Positions 42,232 to 51,048 of a stretch of 64,000 bases of DNA are shown here, one piece after another (within the stretch, counting starts at the first letter, position 1; the number at the start of each line of letters is the position of its first letter). The stretch comes from Eubacterium sp. 14-2 (GTDB lineage Bacteria; Bacillota; Clostridia; Lachnospirales; Lachnospiraceae). The notes under the pieces were generated by a model. It did no database searches. It saw only the letters and a list, made by a program, of their open reading frames with translations, and was not told the origin of the DNA. Position numbers and translations under genes: made by a program. The stretch spans positions 498,670-562,669 of the forward strand of contig NZ_KE159567.1 of NCBI RefSeq assembly GCF_000403845.2, given 5' to 3'.

Positions 42232-42675
42232 ATGGAAGAAAAGACGAAATATTTTGTGTTGAAGAAAAAAGCGGTTCCGGAAGTGCTGCTGAAAGTAGTG
42301 GAGGCAAAGCGTCTGCTGGAGTCAGAACGGGCAGAATCTGTGCAGGAGGCTACAGAACTGGTGGGAATCAGCCGCAGTTCTTTTTATAAATACAAGGATG
42401 ATATTTTTCCCTTTCATGACAATGCCAGGGGGAAAACCATCACAATGGTGATTCAGATGGATGACGAACCGGGACTGCTCTCTCTGGTACTGGGAATTGT
42501 GGCAGATTTCCATGCCAATATTCTTACCATTCATCAGAGTATTCCGGTAAATGGAGTAGCGTCCCTGACTTTAAGTGTGGACGTGCTTCCGGACACAAAA
42601 AACGTGTCTCAGATGATAGAGAATATTGAACAGCAAAAGGGAGTTCACTATGTGAAAATATTGGCCAGAGAGTAA
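42232..42675 (+). CDS. ACT-domain regulatory protein (PheB/UPF0735 type)
   Basis: A 147-aa protein from ATG 42232, behind CCGGAGGGCGCC. The first half is a helix-turn-helix-like unit (SVQEATELVGISRSSFYKYK). The second is an ACT domain (TITMVIQMDDEPGLLSLVLG, FHANILTIHQSIPVNG) that binds amino acids. The family sits next to hom or pheA and probably senses amino acids, but its target is not established. It leads the operon with hom, 29 bases upstream of it. Confidence 0.88.
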   Translation: MEEKTKYFVLKKKAVPEVLLKVVEAKRLLESERAESVQEATELVGISRSSFYKYKDDIFPFHDNARGKTITMVIQMDDEPGLLSLVLGIVADFHANILTIHQSIPVNGVASLTLSVDVLPDTKNVSQMIENIEQQKGVHYVKILARE

Positions 42676-42704
42676 GTCAGGAACATGCAGAATGGAGGAA
42701 ATTT

Positions 42705-43907
42705 ATGATAAAAATTGCAATTTTAGGATACGGAACCATAGGTTCCGGGGTGGTGGAGGTACTGAACACCAACCAGGAAAGCATTGCAAAACGTGCAGGA
42801 GATGAAATTGAGGTCAGGTATATTCTGGATTTGCGGGATTTTCCGGGAGACCCCATGGAGAAAAAAATAGTACATGATTATGATATTATTGCGGATGATC
42901 CGGAAATCCAGGTAGTGGTGGAGGCCATGGGCGGCGTGGAACCGGCTTACACCTTTGTAAAGCGGGCTCTGCTGGCAGGAAAAAGCGTTACCACCTCCAA
43001 CAAAGCGCTGGTGGCAAAACACGGAGCAGAACTGATTGCCATTGCCAGGGAACAGAACATTAATTTTCTGTTTGAGGCCAGCGTAGGCGGCGGAATTCCT
43101 ATTATACGTCCCCTGAATTCTTCCCTGACGGCAGATGAAATTGAGGAAATTACAGGAATTTTAAATGGAACCACCAATTACATGCTGAGCAAAATGACCT
43201 TTGAAGGGCTGGAATTTGATGATGTGTTAAAAGATGCCCAGTCCAGAGGCTATGCGGAAGCCGACCCCACTGCAGATATCGAAGGCCATGATGCCTGCCG
43301 GAAAATTGCCATACTGACTTCCCTGGTGTGCGGACAGCAGGTGGATTTTGAGGAAATATATACGGAAGGAATTACGAAAATCACAGCAGCGGATATCCGT
43401 TATGCCAAAGCCATGGGCCGGGTAATCAAACTTCTGGCTACCAGCAAAAAAACAGAAGAAGGCTACTGTGCCATGGTTGCGCCCTTTCTGTTATCCCAGG
43501 AGCATCCCCTTTATAATGTAAATGATGTGTTTAACGCCATTTTTGTCCATGGAAATGTACTGGGAGACGCCATGTTTTACGGAAGCGGTGCAGGGAAACT
43601 TCCCACCGCCAGCGCAGTGGTTGCCGATATTGTGGATATTGCAAAGCATCTCCATAAAAATATACTGATTTCCTGGAGTTCCCGGAAAATGGATCTGACA
43701 GACAGCAGAAAATCTGAAAGCCGCTTTTTTGTAAGGTGCACAGATGCCAGAGAAGAGGTGCGGAAACTGTTCGGAAATGTGGAATTTGTGGAAGCAGAGG
43801 GAATTACCGGGGAGACAGGATTTCTGACCGGACAGATGACAGAGGAAGAATATGAGCAGAAAGCAGCGGGATTGAAGCACATTTTGCAGAGAATCCGCGT
43901 AGTGTAA
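42705..43907 (+). CDS. hom: Homoserine dehydrogenase
   Basis: A 400-aa enzyme. IAILGYGTIGSGVVEVL binds NAD(P). VTTSNKALVAKHG, ASVGGGIPIIRPL, GILNGTTNYMLSKM, GYAEADPTADIEGHDACRK and GLGAG-like GSGAGKLPTASAVVADI are the catalytic and substrate motifs. A shortened ACT-like tail ends the protein. It reduces aspartate semialdehyde to homoserine, towards threonine and methionine. It is flanked by the ACT regulator and a kinase-like gene (17 bases on). The site AATGGAGGAAATTT precedes the ATG. Confidence 0.96.
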   Translation: MIKIAILGYGTIGSGVVEVLNTNQESIAKRAGDEIEVRYILDLRDFPGDPMEKKIVHDYDIIADDPEIQVVVEAMGGVEPAYTFVKRALLAGKSVTTSNKALVAKHGAELIAIAREQNINFLFEASVGGGIPIIRPLNSSLTADEIEEITGILNGTTNYMLSKMTFEGLEFDDVLKDAQSRGYAEADPTADIEGHDACRKIAILTSLVCGQQVDFEEIYTEGITKITAADIRYAKAMGRVIKLLATSKKTEEGYCAMVAPFLLSQEHPLYNVNDVFNAIFVHGNVLGDAMFYGSGAGKLPTASAVVADIVDIAKHLHKNILISWSSRKMDLTDSRKSESRFFVRCTDAREEVRKLFGNVEFVEAEGITGETGFLTGQMTEEEYEQKAAGLKHILQRIRVV

Positions 43908-43924
43908 AGCAGAAAGGATTCATT

Positions 43925-45130
43925 ATGAAATATGTGATTGTGCTGGGGGATGGAATGGCTGATCTCCCATTGGAAGAACTGCAGGGCATGACGCCCCTGG
44001 AATATGCCCGGACACCCTGCATGGACCGGCTTGCTGCAGCAGGAGAAATCGGAATGGTTCACACCATACCGGATGGAATGGCTCCAGGAAGTGATACGGC
44101 CAATCTGTCTGTGCTGGGATACGACCCGAAGATTTATTATTCCGGCCGCTCTCCTCTGGAAGCTCTGAGTATCGGCGTGGATATGAAATCCACAGACGTG
44201 TCTTTACGCTGTAATCTGGTGACGCTGACGGAGGAAGAAAATAATTATGAAGACAGGAAAATTCTGGATCACAGTTCCGGAGAGATTTCCACGGAAGATG
44301 CGGCTGTTTTACTGGAGGCAGTAAAGAAAGAACTGGAGACGGAAACATATGGGTTTTATGCGGGAACCAGTTACCGTCATCTGCTGATCTGGCAGCAGGG
44401 ACAGGTGATGGAGCTGACCCAGCCCCATGATGTGCTGGGACAGACCATTGGACAGTATCTGCCCCAGGATGAAATGCTGCGGAATATGATGAAAAAAAGT
44501 TATGATATTCTGGTAAACCATCCCATCAACCTGGAGCGGAAAAAACAGGGGCTGAATCCTGCCAATTCCTGCTGGTTCTGGGGCGCCGGAACCAGGCCTT
44601 CCCTTTCTTCTTTTGAGGAGAAAACAGGATTGAAAGGGGCCATGGTATCGGCTGTGGATTTACTGAAGGGAATTGCAGTGGGAGCTTCCATGAAAACGAT
44701 TCTGGTAGAAGGGGCAAACGGCGGTCTTCATACCAACTACCGGGGGAAAGCCCAGGCGGCTGTGGATGTGCTGACAAAAGACAGTTATGATTTTGTATAT
44801 GTGCATGTGGAAGCTCCGGATGAAATGGGCCATCAGGGCAGCGTAGAGAAAAAGGTGCAGGCCATTCAGTTTCTGGATGAACAGGTGATTGCTCCTGTCA
44901 AAGAGGGACTGGAACAGGCGGGAGAGGAATTCCGGCTTCTGGTTCTGCCGGATCATCCTACCCCCATCCGCATCCGAACCCATACCGGGGACGATGTGCC
45001 TTATCTTCTGTATGACAGTACCGCACCCCAGAAAAATACCTGGAAATACAATGAAAAAGAGGCGGCCGGAAGCGGCCATCGTGTTTCCAGAGGATGTGAA
45101 ATGATTGATTATCTGATTTCCGGAAAATGA
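43925..45130 (+). CDS. Alkaline-phosphatase-fold enzyme annotated as cofactor-independent phosphoglycerate mutase; probable homoserine kinase
   Basis: A 401-aa protein. MKYVIVLGDGMADLP has the metal-binding aspartate; GSDTANLSVLGYDP holds the catalytic residue and APDEMGHQGSVEKKV and LPDHPTPIRIRTHTGDD further metal ligands, as in archaeal-type ApgM. In some bacteria (for example Bacteroides and Desulfovibrio) members of this family have been shown genetically to act as homoserine kinase. Here it lies between hom and aspartokinase, with no ThrB of the usual GHMP type in the window. The likely job is therefore homoserine phosphorylation for threonine synthesis. A true phosphoglycerate mutase is the alternative. 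Both flanking intergenic gaps are under 25 bases. Confidence 0.75.
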   Translation: MKYVIVLGDGMADLPLEELQGMTPLEYARTPCMDRLAAAGEIGMVHTIPDGMAPGSDTANLSVLGYDPKIYYSGRSPLEALSIGVDMKSTDVSLRCNLVTLTEEENNYEDRKILDHSSGEISTEDAAVLLEAVKKELETETYGFYAGTSYRHLLIWQQGQVMELTQPHDVLGQTIGQYLPQDEMLRNMMKKSYDILVNHPINLERKKQGLNPANSCWFWGAGTRPSLSSFEEKTGLKGAMVSAVDLLKGIAVGASMKTILVEGANGGLHTNYRGKAQAAVDVLTKDSYDFVYVHVEAPDEMGHQGSVEKKVQAIQFLDEQVIAPVKEGLEQAGEEFRLLVLPDHPTPIRIRTHTGDDVPYLLYDSTAPQKNTWKYNEKEAAGSGHRVSRGCEMIDYLISGK

Positions 45131-45154
45131 CGAAAAAAGTTTCAGGAGAACCCT

Positions 45155-46360
45155 ATGTTAATAGTAAAAAAATTCGGAGGAAGCTCCGTAGCAGATAAAG
45201 AACGGATTTATAATGTGGCCAGACGCTGCATGGAAGATTATCAGAAGGGAAATGATGTGGTGGTGGTATTGTCTGCCATGGGTAAAACCACGGACCATTT
45301 GCTGGAGATGGCAAAGGATATCAATCCGAATCCCTCCAGAAGAGAACTTGATATGCTTCTGACCACCGGAGAACAGACTTCCACCGCCCTGATGTCCATG
45401 GCCATGGGAGCTCTTGGCGTACCGTCTGTTTCCCTGAATGCTTTTCAGGTGGGGATGCAGACCTCCTCCAGATATGGAAATGCCCGTTTTAAGAAAATAG
45501 ATACCCGGCGTATCCGGCATGAGCTGGAAAACCGGAAAATTGTTATTGTCACAGGATTCCAGGGCGTGAATAAATACGATGACGTCACCACGCTGGGCCG
45601 GGGCGGCTCTGACACCACAGCAGTGGCGCTGGCGGCGGTACTGCACGCAGACGCCTGTGAAATCTATACAGACGTGGAGGGAGTATATACTGCGGATCCG
45701 CGGATTGTGCCCAACGCCAGAAAAGTTCCGGAAATTACCTATGATGAAATGTTAGAGCTGGCCACACTGGGGGCAAAAGTGCTGCATAACCGATCCGTGG
45801 AAATGGCAAAAAAATATGGTGTGCAGCTGGTGGTCCGTTCCAGTCTGAATAACGCCGAGGGAACCATCGTAAAGGAGGAGACAGACATGGAGAGTATGCT
45901 TGTCAGCGGAGTTGCAGTAGACAAAAACACAGCCAGAATCGCAGTGTTCGGAGTAAAGGATGTACCAGGAATAGCCTTTAAAATATTTGATTTGCTGGCC
46001 AGACACCAGATCAATGTGGATATTATTCTGCAATCCATCGGCCGGGAAGGAACGAAAGATATTTCCTTTACTGTGGCCAGAGATGATGCAGAAGAAACCG
46101 TTGCCATTCTGGAAGAGCATAAAAACAGAATTACAGCCAGAGAAATCAAAGTAAATGACACCGTGGCAAAAGTGTCTGTTGTAGGAGCAGGAATGCAGTC
46201 CAATCCCGGCGTGGCTTCCCGTATGTTTGAAGCCCTCTATAATGCCGGAATTAATATCCGCATGATTGCCACATCAGAAATTCGCATTACGGTGCTGATT
46301 GATGAAGAAGATGTGGAGAAAGCCATGCGCGCAGTGCATGACCAGTTTATTGAAGAATAA
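45155..46360 (+). CDS. lysC: Aspartate kinase with two ACT domains
   Basis: A 401-aa enzyme. MLIVKKFGGSSVADKER, LSAMGKTTDHL, TTGEQTSTALM, TLGRGGSDTTAVALA and YTDVEGVYTADPR form the catalytic domain. ACT domains follow (FGVKDVPGIAFKIFDLLARH and VSVVGAGMQSNPGVASRMF), which bind lysine or threonine for feedback. It phosphorylates aspartate, the first step towards lysine, threonine and methionine. It is the last gene of the operon. Its stop is 7 bases from the stop of a convergent gene, without an obvious terminator. Confidence 0.96.
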   Translation: MLIVKKFGGSSVADKERIYNVARRCMEDYQKGNDVVVVLSAMGKTTDHLLEMAKDINPNPSRRELDMLLTTGEQTSTALMSMAMGALGVPSVSLNAFQVGMQTSSRYGNARFKKIDTRRIRHELENRKIVIVTGFQGVNKYDDVTTLGRGGSDTTAVALAAVLHADACEIYTDVEGVYTADPRIVPNARKVPEITYDEMLELATLGAKVLHNRSVEMAKKYGVQLVVRSSLNNAEGTIVKEETDMESMLVSGVAVDKNTARIAVFGVKDVPGIAFKIFDLLARHQINVDIILQSIGREGTKDISFTVARDDAEETVAILEEHKNRITAREIKVNDTVAKVSVVGAGMQSNPGVASRMFEALYNAGINIRMIATSEIRITVLIDEEDVEKAMRAVHDQFIEE

Positions 46361-46367
46361 TCCGGGA

Positions 46368-46808
46368 TTACAGATGAAAATCTTTTAATAAATCCACATG
46401 CCACAGAAACAGCAGCAGGTTTTTGACTATAAAATTCACAATTACAATAACAAGGGCGGCCCATATATAGCCGTCCCGGTATTTCATACCGATGTTCAGC
46501 CGGCGTCCGGAAATGCGCGCAATGGTCTGAGTGATTAAGAACCAGCCGCCCACCGCAGCGGTATAAAGAACCAGAGGATGGCAGATGAAAGAAGTGAGAA
46601 AATCACCTCTCAGAAAGGCAGCAGCAGCTCTGGTCCCGCCGCAGCCAGGGCAGTAGATTCCCAGAGTGCTTTTGACCAGGCAGGGTACCAGCAGGCTGGA
46701 AAAAAAGCCGGGGAACAGCCGGTAAAATATCCAAAATAAACACAATATGGCCAACAATGTCCAGCCGGTAAAGAACAGGGCAGTTTCTTCTTTTTCCCGT
46801 TGTCTCAT
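46368..46808 (-). CDS. DUF2752 membrane protein
   Basis: A 146-aa protein from ATG 46808, chosen because AAGGA lies 7 bases before it; ATG 46826 has no site. About four spans are present. The family signature is GIYCPGCGGTRAAAAFLRGD followed by HPLVLY. DUF2752 proteins are small, function unknown, often with a CxxCGGTR loop that may bind metal or be redox-active. Its promoter overlaps the divergent promoter of the next gene. Tail-to-tail with lysC. Confidence 0.85.
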   Translation of the reverse strand: MRQREKEETALFFTGWTLLAILCLFWIFYRLFPGFFSSLLVPCLVKSTLGIYCPGCGGTRAAAAFLRGDFLTSFICHPLVLYTAAVGGWFLITQTIARISGRRLNIGMKYRDGYIWAALVIVIVNFIVKNLLLFLWHVDLLKDFHL

Positions 46809-46872
46809 AATATCATCCTTAATCATTATATTGTAAGTTCAGCCTGTTGTGGCCGAACTGTTACGAAATATT

Positions 46873-46901
46873 AGTATAATCTCTTTTTTCCTGTTTGTCA
46901 A
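46873..46901 (-). promoter_or_regulatory. Consensus promoter for the DUF2752 gene
   Basis: Minus strand TTGACA (46901-46896), 17-base spacer, TATACT (46878-46873). The -35 overlaps that of the plus-strand promoter at 46895. Confidence 0.8.
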
Positions 46902-46923
46902 AATATAAAAAGTATGATATAAT
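46895..46923 (+). promoter_or_regulatory. Consensus promoter for the SprA-like gene
   Basis: TTGTCA (46895-46900), 17-base spacer, TATAAT (46918-46923). Confidence 0.8.
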
Positions 46924-46986
46924 ATATTCTGAAAAATAGTCAGATATTGTGTTTCATAAACATAGAAATAAAAGAGAGGTGTCTGT

Positions 46987-47538
46987 ATGGCAGGAGCAAT
47001 TGGGGGAATCGGCGGCTACAGTTATAATGATTATGGAAACAGCAGCCGGTACCAGGATGGAATGAACGGGATTTACAGGAACAGCGGGGATTCCGGAGCA
47101 CAGGGAACCGGCAGAACCGGAAGAGACTATGAAGCGGAGGGGGTATACTGGGATCGGGAAAGCGAAGACGATTCCGTGAAAAAAAACGGAGAGAAATGCC
47201 AGACCTGTGCAAAGCGCAGGTATCAGGACGGCTCCAATGAAAATGTTTCCTTTAAGGCGGCAGCTCATATTTCTCCTGAGGCGGCAGGCAGTGCAGTGCG
47301 GGCTCACGAGGGAGAGCATGTTTCCAATGCATATACAAAGGCGGCTCAGAATGACGGGAAAGTGGTCAGGGCCTCTGTGAGTATTCACACTTCCGTCTGT
47401 CCGGAATGCGGGAAAAATTATGTGTCCGGCGGAACAACTTCCACCAGCATAAAGTATCCGGCAGACCCTTATGAGAAGAGCCGGAAGATTCTCGGAGAAG
47501 AGGACGCAAAAGGAAAAAATATTGATTATGCAGCATAA
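46987..47538 (+). CDS. SprA-related putative metalloprotease-like protein
   Basis: A 183-aa protein. A glycine-, serine- and tyrosine-rich N-terminus (residues 1-60) precedes a domain with two cysteine pairs (CQTCAKRRYQDGS and CPECGKNYVSGG). A zinc-protease motif, HEGEH in AHEGEHVSNAYTKA, fits HExxH. This layout is that of the SprA-related family, in which protease activity is assumed from the motif and not widely proved. It has no signal peptide. The start follows AGAGAGGTGTCTGT. PepSY downstream is 32 bases away. Confidence 0.8.
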   Translation: MAGAIGGIGGYSYNDYGNSSRYQDGMNGIYRNSGDSGAQGTGRTGRDYEAEGVYWDRESEDDSVKKNGEKCQTCAKRRYQDGSNENVSFKAAAHISPEAAGSAVRAHEGEHVSNAYTKAAQNDGKVVRASVSIHTSVCPECGKNYVSGGTTSTSIKYPADPYEKSRKILGEEDAKGKNIDYAA

Positions 47539-47570
47539 TTGAATCCAAATAAGAAAAGGAGGTTTTATCT

Positions 47571-48305
47571 ATGGCTCAGAGACGTAAAATAGCAGCCCTG
47601 CTGCTTCTGATGTTCTGTTTTGTATCTGTGGGGGTTCTGGTAACTCCCTATACTGCATATGCGAAGAAAATTACCAGTATCAGACAGGCAGAGAAGCTGG
47701 CCAGGAAAAAGGTGAAAAATGCAACAATAACAGAATCAGATAAAGATTATGAAAAGGGAGTGCTGATTTATGAGATTGAAATGATAAAAGGCACCAAAGA
47801 ATATAATCTTACTTACCGGGCTTCCGATGGAAAGCTGATTGAGTATGGATGGGAACAGCATAAGCTCAACCGTTCCAGCAGGAAGAAAAAAATGAGCGAG
47901 AGCAAATGCAGGAGCCTTGCACAGAAGAAAGTTCCCGGCGCAGCCATCACCAGTATCCGTTTGAAATATGACGATGGGATTGACCAGTATAAGGTTAAGA
48001 TGAAAAAAGGGAATAAGAAGTATGAACTGGAATATCATGCAAGAACCCGTGAACTGATTGGATATGAATGGAAAGAGGAAATCAAGCCCAAACAGAGTAA
48101 CAATAACTATATTGGGGCCGAGAAGGCAAAACAGATCGCTCTGTCAAAGGTACCCGGCGCAACGGTAATCAAGGTGGAATTTGACAGGGATGACGGAGTG
48201 CCTCTTTATGAAGTGGAGATGATCAAAGACGAATTTGAATATGATCTTGAAATCCATGCCATAACAGGAGAGATACTGGATTTTGATCAGGATTACAGAG
48301 ATTAA
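47571..48305 (+). CDS. Secreted PepSY-domain protein with three repeats
   Basis: A 244-aa protein. A signal peptide (ALLLLMFCFVSVGVLVTPYTAYA) is followed by three PepSY units starting near residues 35, 105 and 180. Each has the ALxKVPGA-type helix (KLARKKVKNATITE, SLAQKKVPGAAITS, QIALSKVPGATVIK) and a Y-V/E-x-Y hairpin. PepSY domains often inhibit proteases or shield surface substrates. The neighbouring HExxH protein makes such a role thinkable, but it is only inference. The site AAAAGGAGGTTTTATCT is excellent. Confidence 0.88.
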   Translation: MAQRRKIAALLLLMFCFVSVGVLVTPYTAYAKKITSIRQAEKLARKKVKNATITESDKDYEKGVLIYEIEMIKGTKEYNLTYRASDGKLIEYGWEQHKLNRSSRKKKMSESKCRSLAQKKVPGAAITSIRLKYDDGIDQYKVKMKKGNKKYELEYHARTRELIGYEWKEEIKPKQSNNNYIGAEKAKQIALSKVPGATVIKVEFDRDDGVPLYEVEMIKDEFEYDLEIHAITGEILDFDQDYRD

Positions 48306-48511
48306 TATCTCAGACTTTTTCGCACAGGTACAGAGGCAGTGAAAGGTATCAGGAGCTGCTTCTGTGCAGGTGCGAAATTGTATAAATAAGGAAATATCAG
48401 GGGAAGAGGACTGTGAAAAAGAGAATCAGCAGGATTTGAACCGGAAGCTGTACCAGGTGGAAAGGAAAGAACTGACCGTAATATAAAAACAGAAATGGAG
48501 CGTAGGAAGAT

Positions 48512-49267
48512 ATGGAACGAACATCGGCAGAATTGAAAAGACTGGCAAGGGAGAAACTGACAGGCCACTGGGGACTGGTCATTGGGGCGACTCTGTTGTC
48601 GGGCCTGATTACATCAGCTATTCTGATCCCATTTTATTGTCTGTTTCTGTTCAGCGGAATGGGAATGGTACAGTTTGTCACATATATGCTGGCGGTACTG
48701 TTTGTGAGCATAATTGCCATGCTCATGAGGTGCGGAATTACCAGAATGATGCTGGGGTTCGCACGGAAACGGGATCCGGAACTCAGTATGATGTTTGGAG
48801 AATTTACCAGAAGGCCGGATCGTTATATTCTGGCTTCTCTTGTGATATTCGGAATCGAGCTGCTTTGCATTCTGCCTGGGTCTATCTGCTGGTCAGTGGG
48901 AATGGTACAGGGAGCTGTGCTGGCAAACGTGATCGGATTTGTTTTGTATCTGGTGGGAATTGTGGTTCTGATACTGGTGTCTCTGCACTTTGCTCTGGCA
49001 TATTTTCTGCTGGTGGACAATACACAGATGGGAGCTCTGGAGGCTCTCCGGGAAAGCCGCAGCCTGATGGATGGAAACAAAGGCCGGCTGTTTTATCTGT
49101 ATCTGAGCTTTATCGGGTGGAGTTTGCTGGGGATGTGTTCCTGCGGGCTGGGTATGCTCTGGATTACACCTTATATAAGCCAGACTCTGATCAGCTTCTA
49201 TCTGGATGTGACCGGAGAACTGGACAGAATGGAAAAACCAGAATCATGTGCCGAATTTTTCGAATAG
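48512..49267 (+). CDS. DUF975 family membrane protein
   Basis: A 251-aa protein with about six spans. The N-terminus ERTSAELKRLAREKLTGHWG and the later LRESRSLMDGNKGRLFYLYL with GLGMLWITPYI are the DUF975 pattern. Function is unknown; the family is common in Firmicutes. The start follows GTAGGAAGAT. A 206-base region upstream holds no recognised gene. It converges with the minus-strand gene at 49380. Confidence 0.88.
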   Translation: MERTSAELKRLAREKLTGHWGLVIGATLLSGLITSAILIPFYCLFLFSGMGMVQFVTYMLAVLFVSIIAMLMRCGITRMMLGFARKRDPELSMMFGEFTRRPDRYILASLVIFGIELLCILPGSICWSVGMVQGAVLANVIGFVLYLVGIVVLILVSLHFALAYFLLVDNTQMGALEALRESRSLMDGNKGRLFYLYLSFIGWSLLGMCSCGLGMLWITPYISQTLISFYLDVTGELDRMEKPESCAEFFE

Positions 49268-49379
49268 AATCATGTGCTGTTGCAAAATGCAGCCTATATA
49301 CAATAGATGGATAGATTCTCTGGGTTTGAATTCCATATCCTGTATACGACGGCTATTTTGCCACAGCACCTGTACCTTT

Positions 49380-50483
49380 TTAAATACAGTTTTCTGCCGC
49401 GCTGAGGAACAGTTCATATTCCTCCATGGAATGGTTATTTCCGTTGCGGGCGTCAAATCTGGCGGAGATTTCCCTGGCTTCTTTCCCAAAATATTCTGCC
49501 AGCACCTTTGTTTCATAACAGTCGTCTTCCAGCTGCCAGGGCTGATTGCCCGGAAGAGAAATGCGCACAGTTTTCCTGCCGCTTTTCATCAGGCTGCGCA
49601 TCATAATCTCCGCGCCGGTGGAAAATTCCATTTTATCCAGAGGTACGGTGGTTGTTATCTGGGAAGGTGCTTCTTTTTGAAAAAAGCTCCAGGCTTTCTT
49701 CTGATCCGTCAAAGCCAGGTAAACCATGGTATCTGCAAAATATGGGTTGCCAGTCCGGAATTTCCGGCAGAGCCGCTGCAGATTTTCATAATAAGGGGCG
49801 GCTGCCTTAAGATCCTGTCTGCGTACTGCATAACAGTACAGAAGCCGGCCATATTCATAGATAAGCTGGCTGGATTCCGGGAATTTTTTCTCCAGCATTC
49901 GGGTTGCCTTAAGCAGGGTGTCCAAATCGTCATACCAGCAGGCCAGCTCTGCAATAAAATCCAGGCAGTTGGCATTTTTTCGATTTTCAGTCCGGCAGAG
50001 AGCCTTAAAATCTTTCAGGTTCTGCATGGTGCGTTCTTTGTCGTCAATCTGCCGGTACAGCCTGGCGGAAGCCATGTAATAAGAGAACAGAGCATAACCG
50101 TATTTCAGACAGAAATCTTTGTATTTTTCCAGATATCTTTCCATGTCTGCCACAGGAATCTGATAGAAAAAGTCAGCACATGACACCATTTCTGAAAAAA
50201 GTTCCTGAACCGTATCAGTGGCATTCATAAAACTGCAGTCCGGCATCCGAATGTCCGGCTGTTCTTCAAAAATCTTCAGTATTTCCGGGAAAATCAGATA
50301 GAGCTGCAGTAAAAAAGTGTCTGCCTCCCGGCTGGCATTGGCGTATTCACAGCGAAAATACAGCATATAAGGGGAATCCTTTGCCAGGTCCGCCTGCCAT
50401 ATGGCTTCCCGAATGGCAGACAGGCGGGCTTCTCCCGGATTCATTTTCTGATAGTTACTGATTAATTCTGCGGGCTGAAACAT
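49380..50483 (-). CDS. Conserved helical (TPR-like) cytoplasmic protein
   Basis: A 367-aa protein from ATG 50483, behind AAAGGAGGCAAAACC. No signal or membrane segment. Most of it consists of paired amphipathic helices (YALFSYYMASARLYRQI, LDTLLKATRMLEKKF, LIYEYGRLLYCYAVRRQDLK) suggesting tetratricopeptide-like repeats. The C-terminal 70 residues are beta-rich (TVRISLPGNQPWQLEDDCYE). I do not recognise a family. It lies 13 bases after a small membrane protein gene on the same strand, so the two may act together. Confidence 0.7.
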   Translation of the reverse strand: MFQPAELISNYQKMNPGEARLSAIREAIWQADLAKDSPYMLYFRCEYANASREADTFLLQLYLIFPEILKIFEEQPDIRMPDCSFMNATDTVQELFSEMVSCADFFYQIPVADMERYLEKYKDFCLKYGYALFSYYMASARLYRQIDDKERTMQNLKDFKALCRTENRKNANCLDFIAELACWYDDLDTLLKATRMLEKKFPESSQLIYEYGRLLYCYAVRRQDLKAAAPYYENLQRLCRKFRTGNPYFADTMVYLALTDQKKAWSFFQKEAPSQITTTVPLDKMEFSTGAEIMMRSLMKSGRKTVRISLPGNQPWQLEDDCYETKVLAEYFGKEAREISARFDARNGNNHSMEEYELFLSAAENCI

Positions 50484-50496
50484 GGTTTTGCCTCCT

Positions 50497-50871
50497 TTAC
50501 AGCATATCGTAAAAATCATAGGGACTGGTTGCATCGGGATATCCGAGTTCCTGCATCGTATCTTCAATATAATTCAGATAACCTTCCATACCGCCAAACT
50601 GGGCCATTATGGTGAAGAAAGAGTATAACAGGAAGAGAATGCCGCAGGCTATGGCGATTATGCCCAGAATCAGTCCGGCTCTGGCATAGCTGTTGGTGTG
50701 CATTTCGCCTCCTCTGGAAAGCAGAGCAAATATAATGGCAAGGGAGCCGAAAATTATGGCAGGATAGACGCAGCAGCTCATAACCAGTCCCAGTATACCC
50801 AGAACCAGAGACGCCACGGACATACCTGCAGAACGCATTTCCAGGTAAGATTTATTTGATTCGTAATCCAT
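50497..50871 (-). CDS. DUF4190-like small membrane protein
   Basis: A 124-aa protein from ATG 50871 (site AAGGAGGTTTTT). Two long spans with glycines (SVASLVLGILGLVMSCCVYPAI and ARAGLILGIIAIACGILFLLYS) form the DUF4190 pattern. A short acidic tail (YNYIEDTMQELGY-like) follows. Function unknown. The promoter at 50907-50935 drives it and probably the helical protein downstream. Confidence 0.75.
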   Translation of the reverse strand: MDYESNKSYLEMRSAGMSVASLVLGILGLVMSCCVYPAIIFGSLAIIFALLSRGGEMHTNSYARAGLILGIIAIACGILFLLYSFFTIMAQFGGMEGYLNYIEDTMQELGYPDATSPYDFYDML

Positions 50872-50906
50872 AAAAACCTCCTTAAACATTCCATGATAGT
50901 GCTATT

Positions 50907-50935
50907 ATTGTAGCATGTGCCGGTGAAAAACACAA
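50907..50935 (-). promoter_or_regulatory. Promoter for the DUF4190-like gene
   Basis: Minus strand TTGTGT (50935-50930), 17-base spacer, extended TGc-TACAAT (50912-50907). Confidence 0.65.
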
Positions 50936-50945
50936 ATATATTTTC

Positions 50946-50974
50946 TTGAAAGACAGCGGCAAATCCGATATAAT
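50946..50974 (+). promoter_or_regulatory. Promoter for tex
   Basis: TTGAAA (50946-50951), 17-base spacer, TATAAT (50969-50974), divergent from the promoter at 50907. Confidence 0.85.
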
Positions 50975-51048
50975 GAAGAGCGGAAACTGCCTGGAGTATG
51001 ATTTCAGATAACTGGCAGTGTGAGACAGAAAAATAAGGAGAGTTACCC

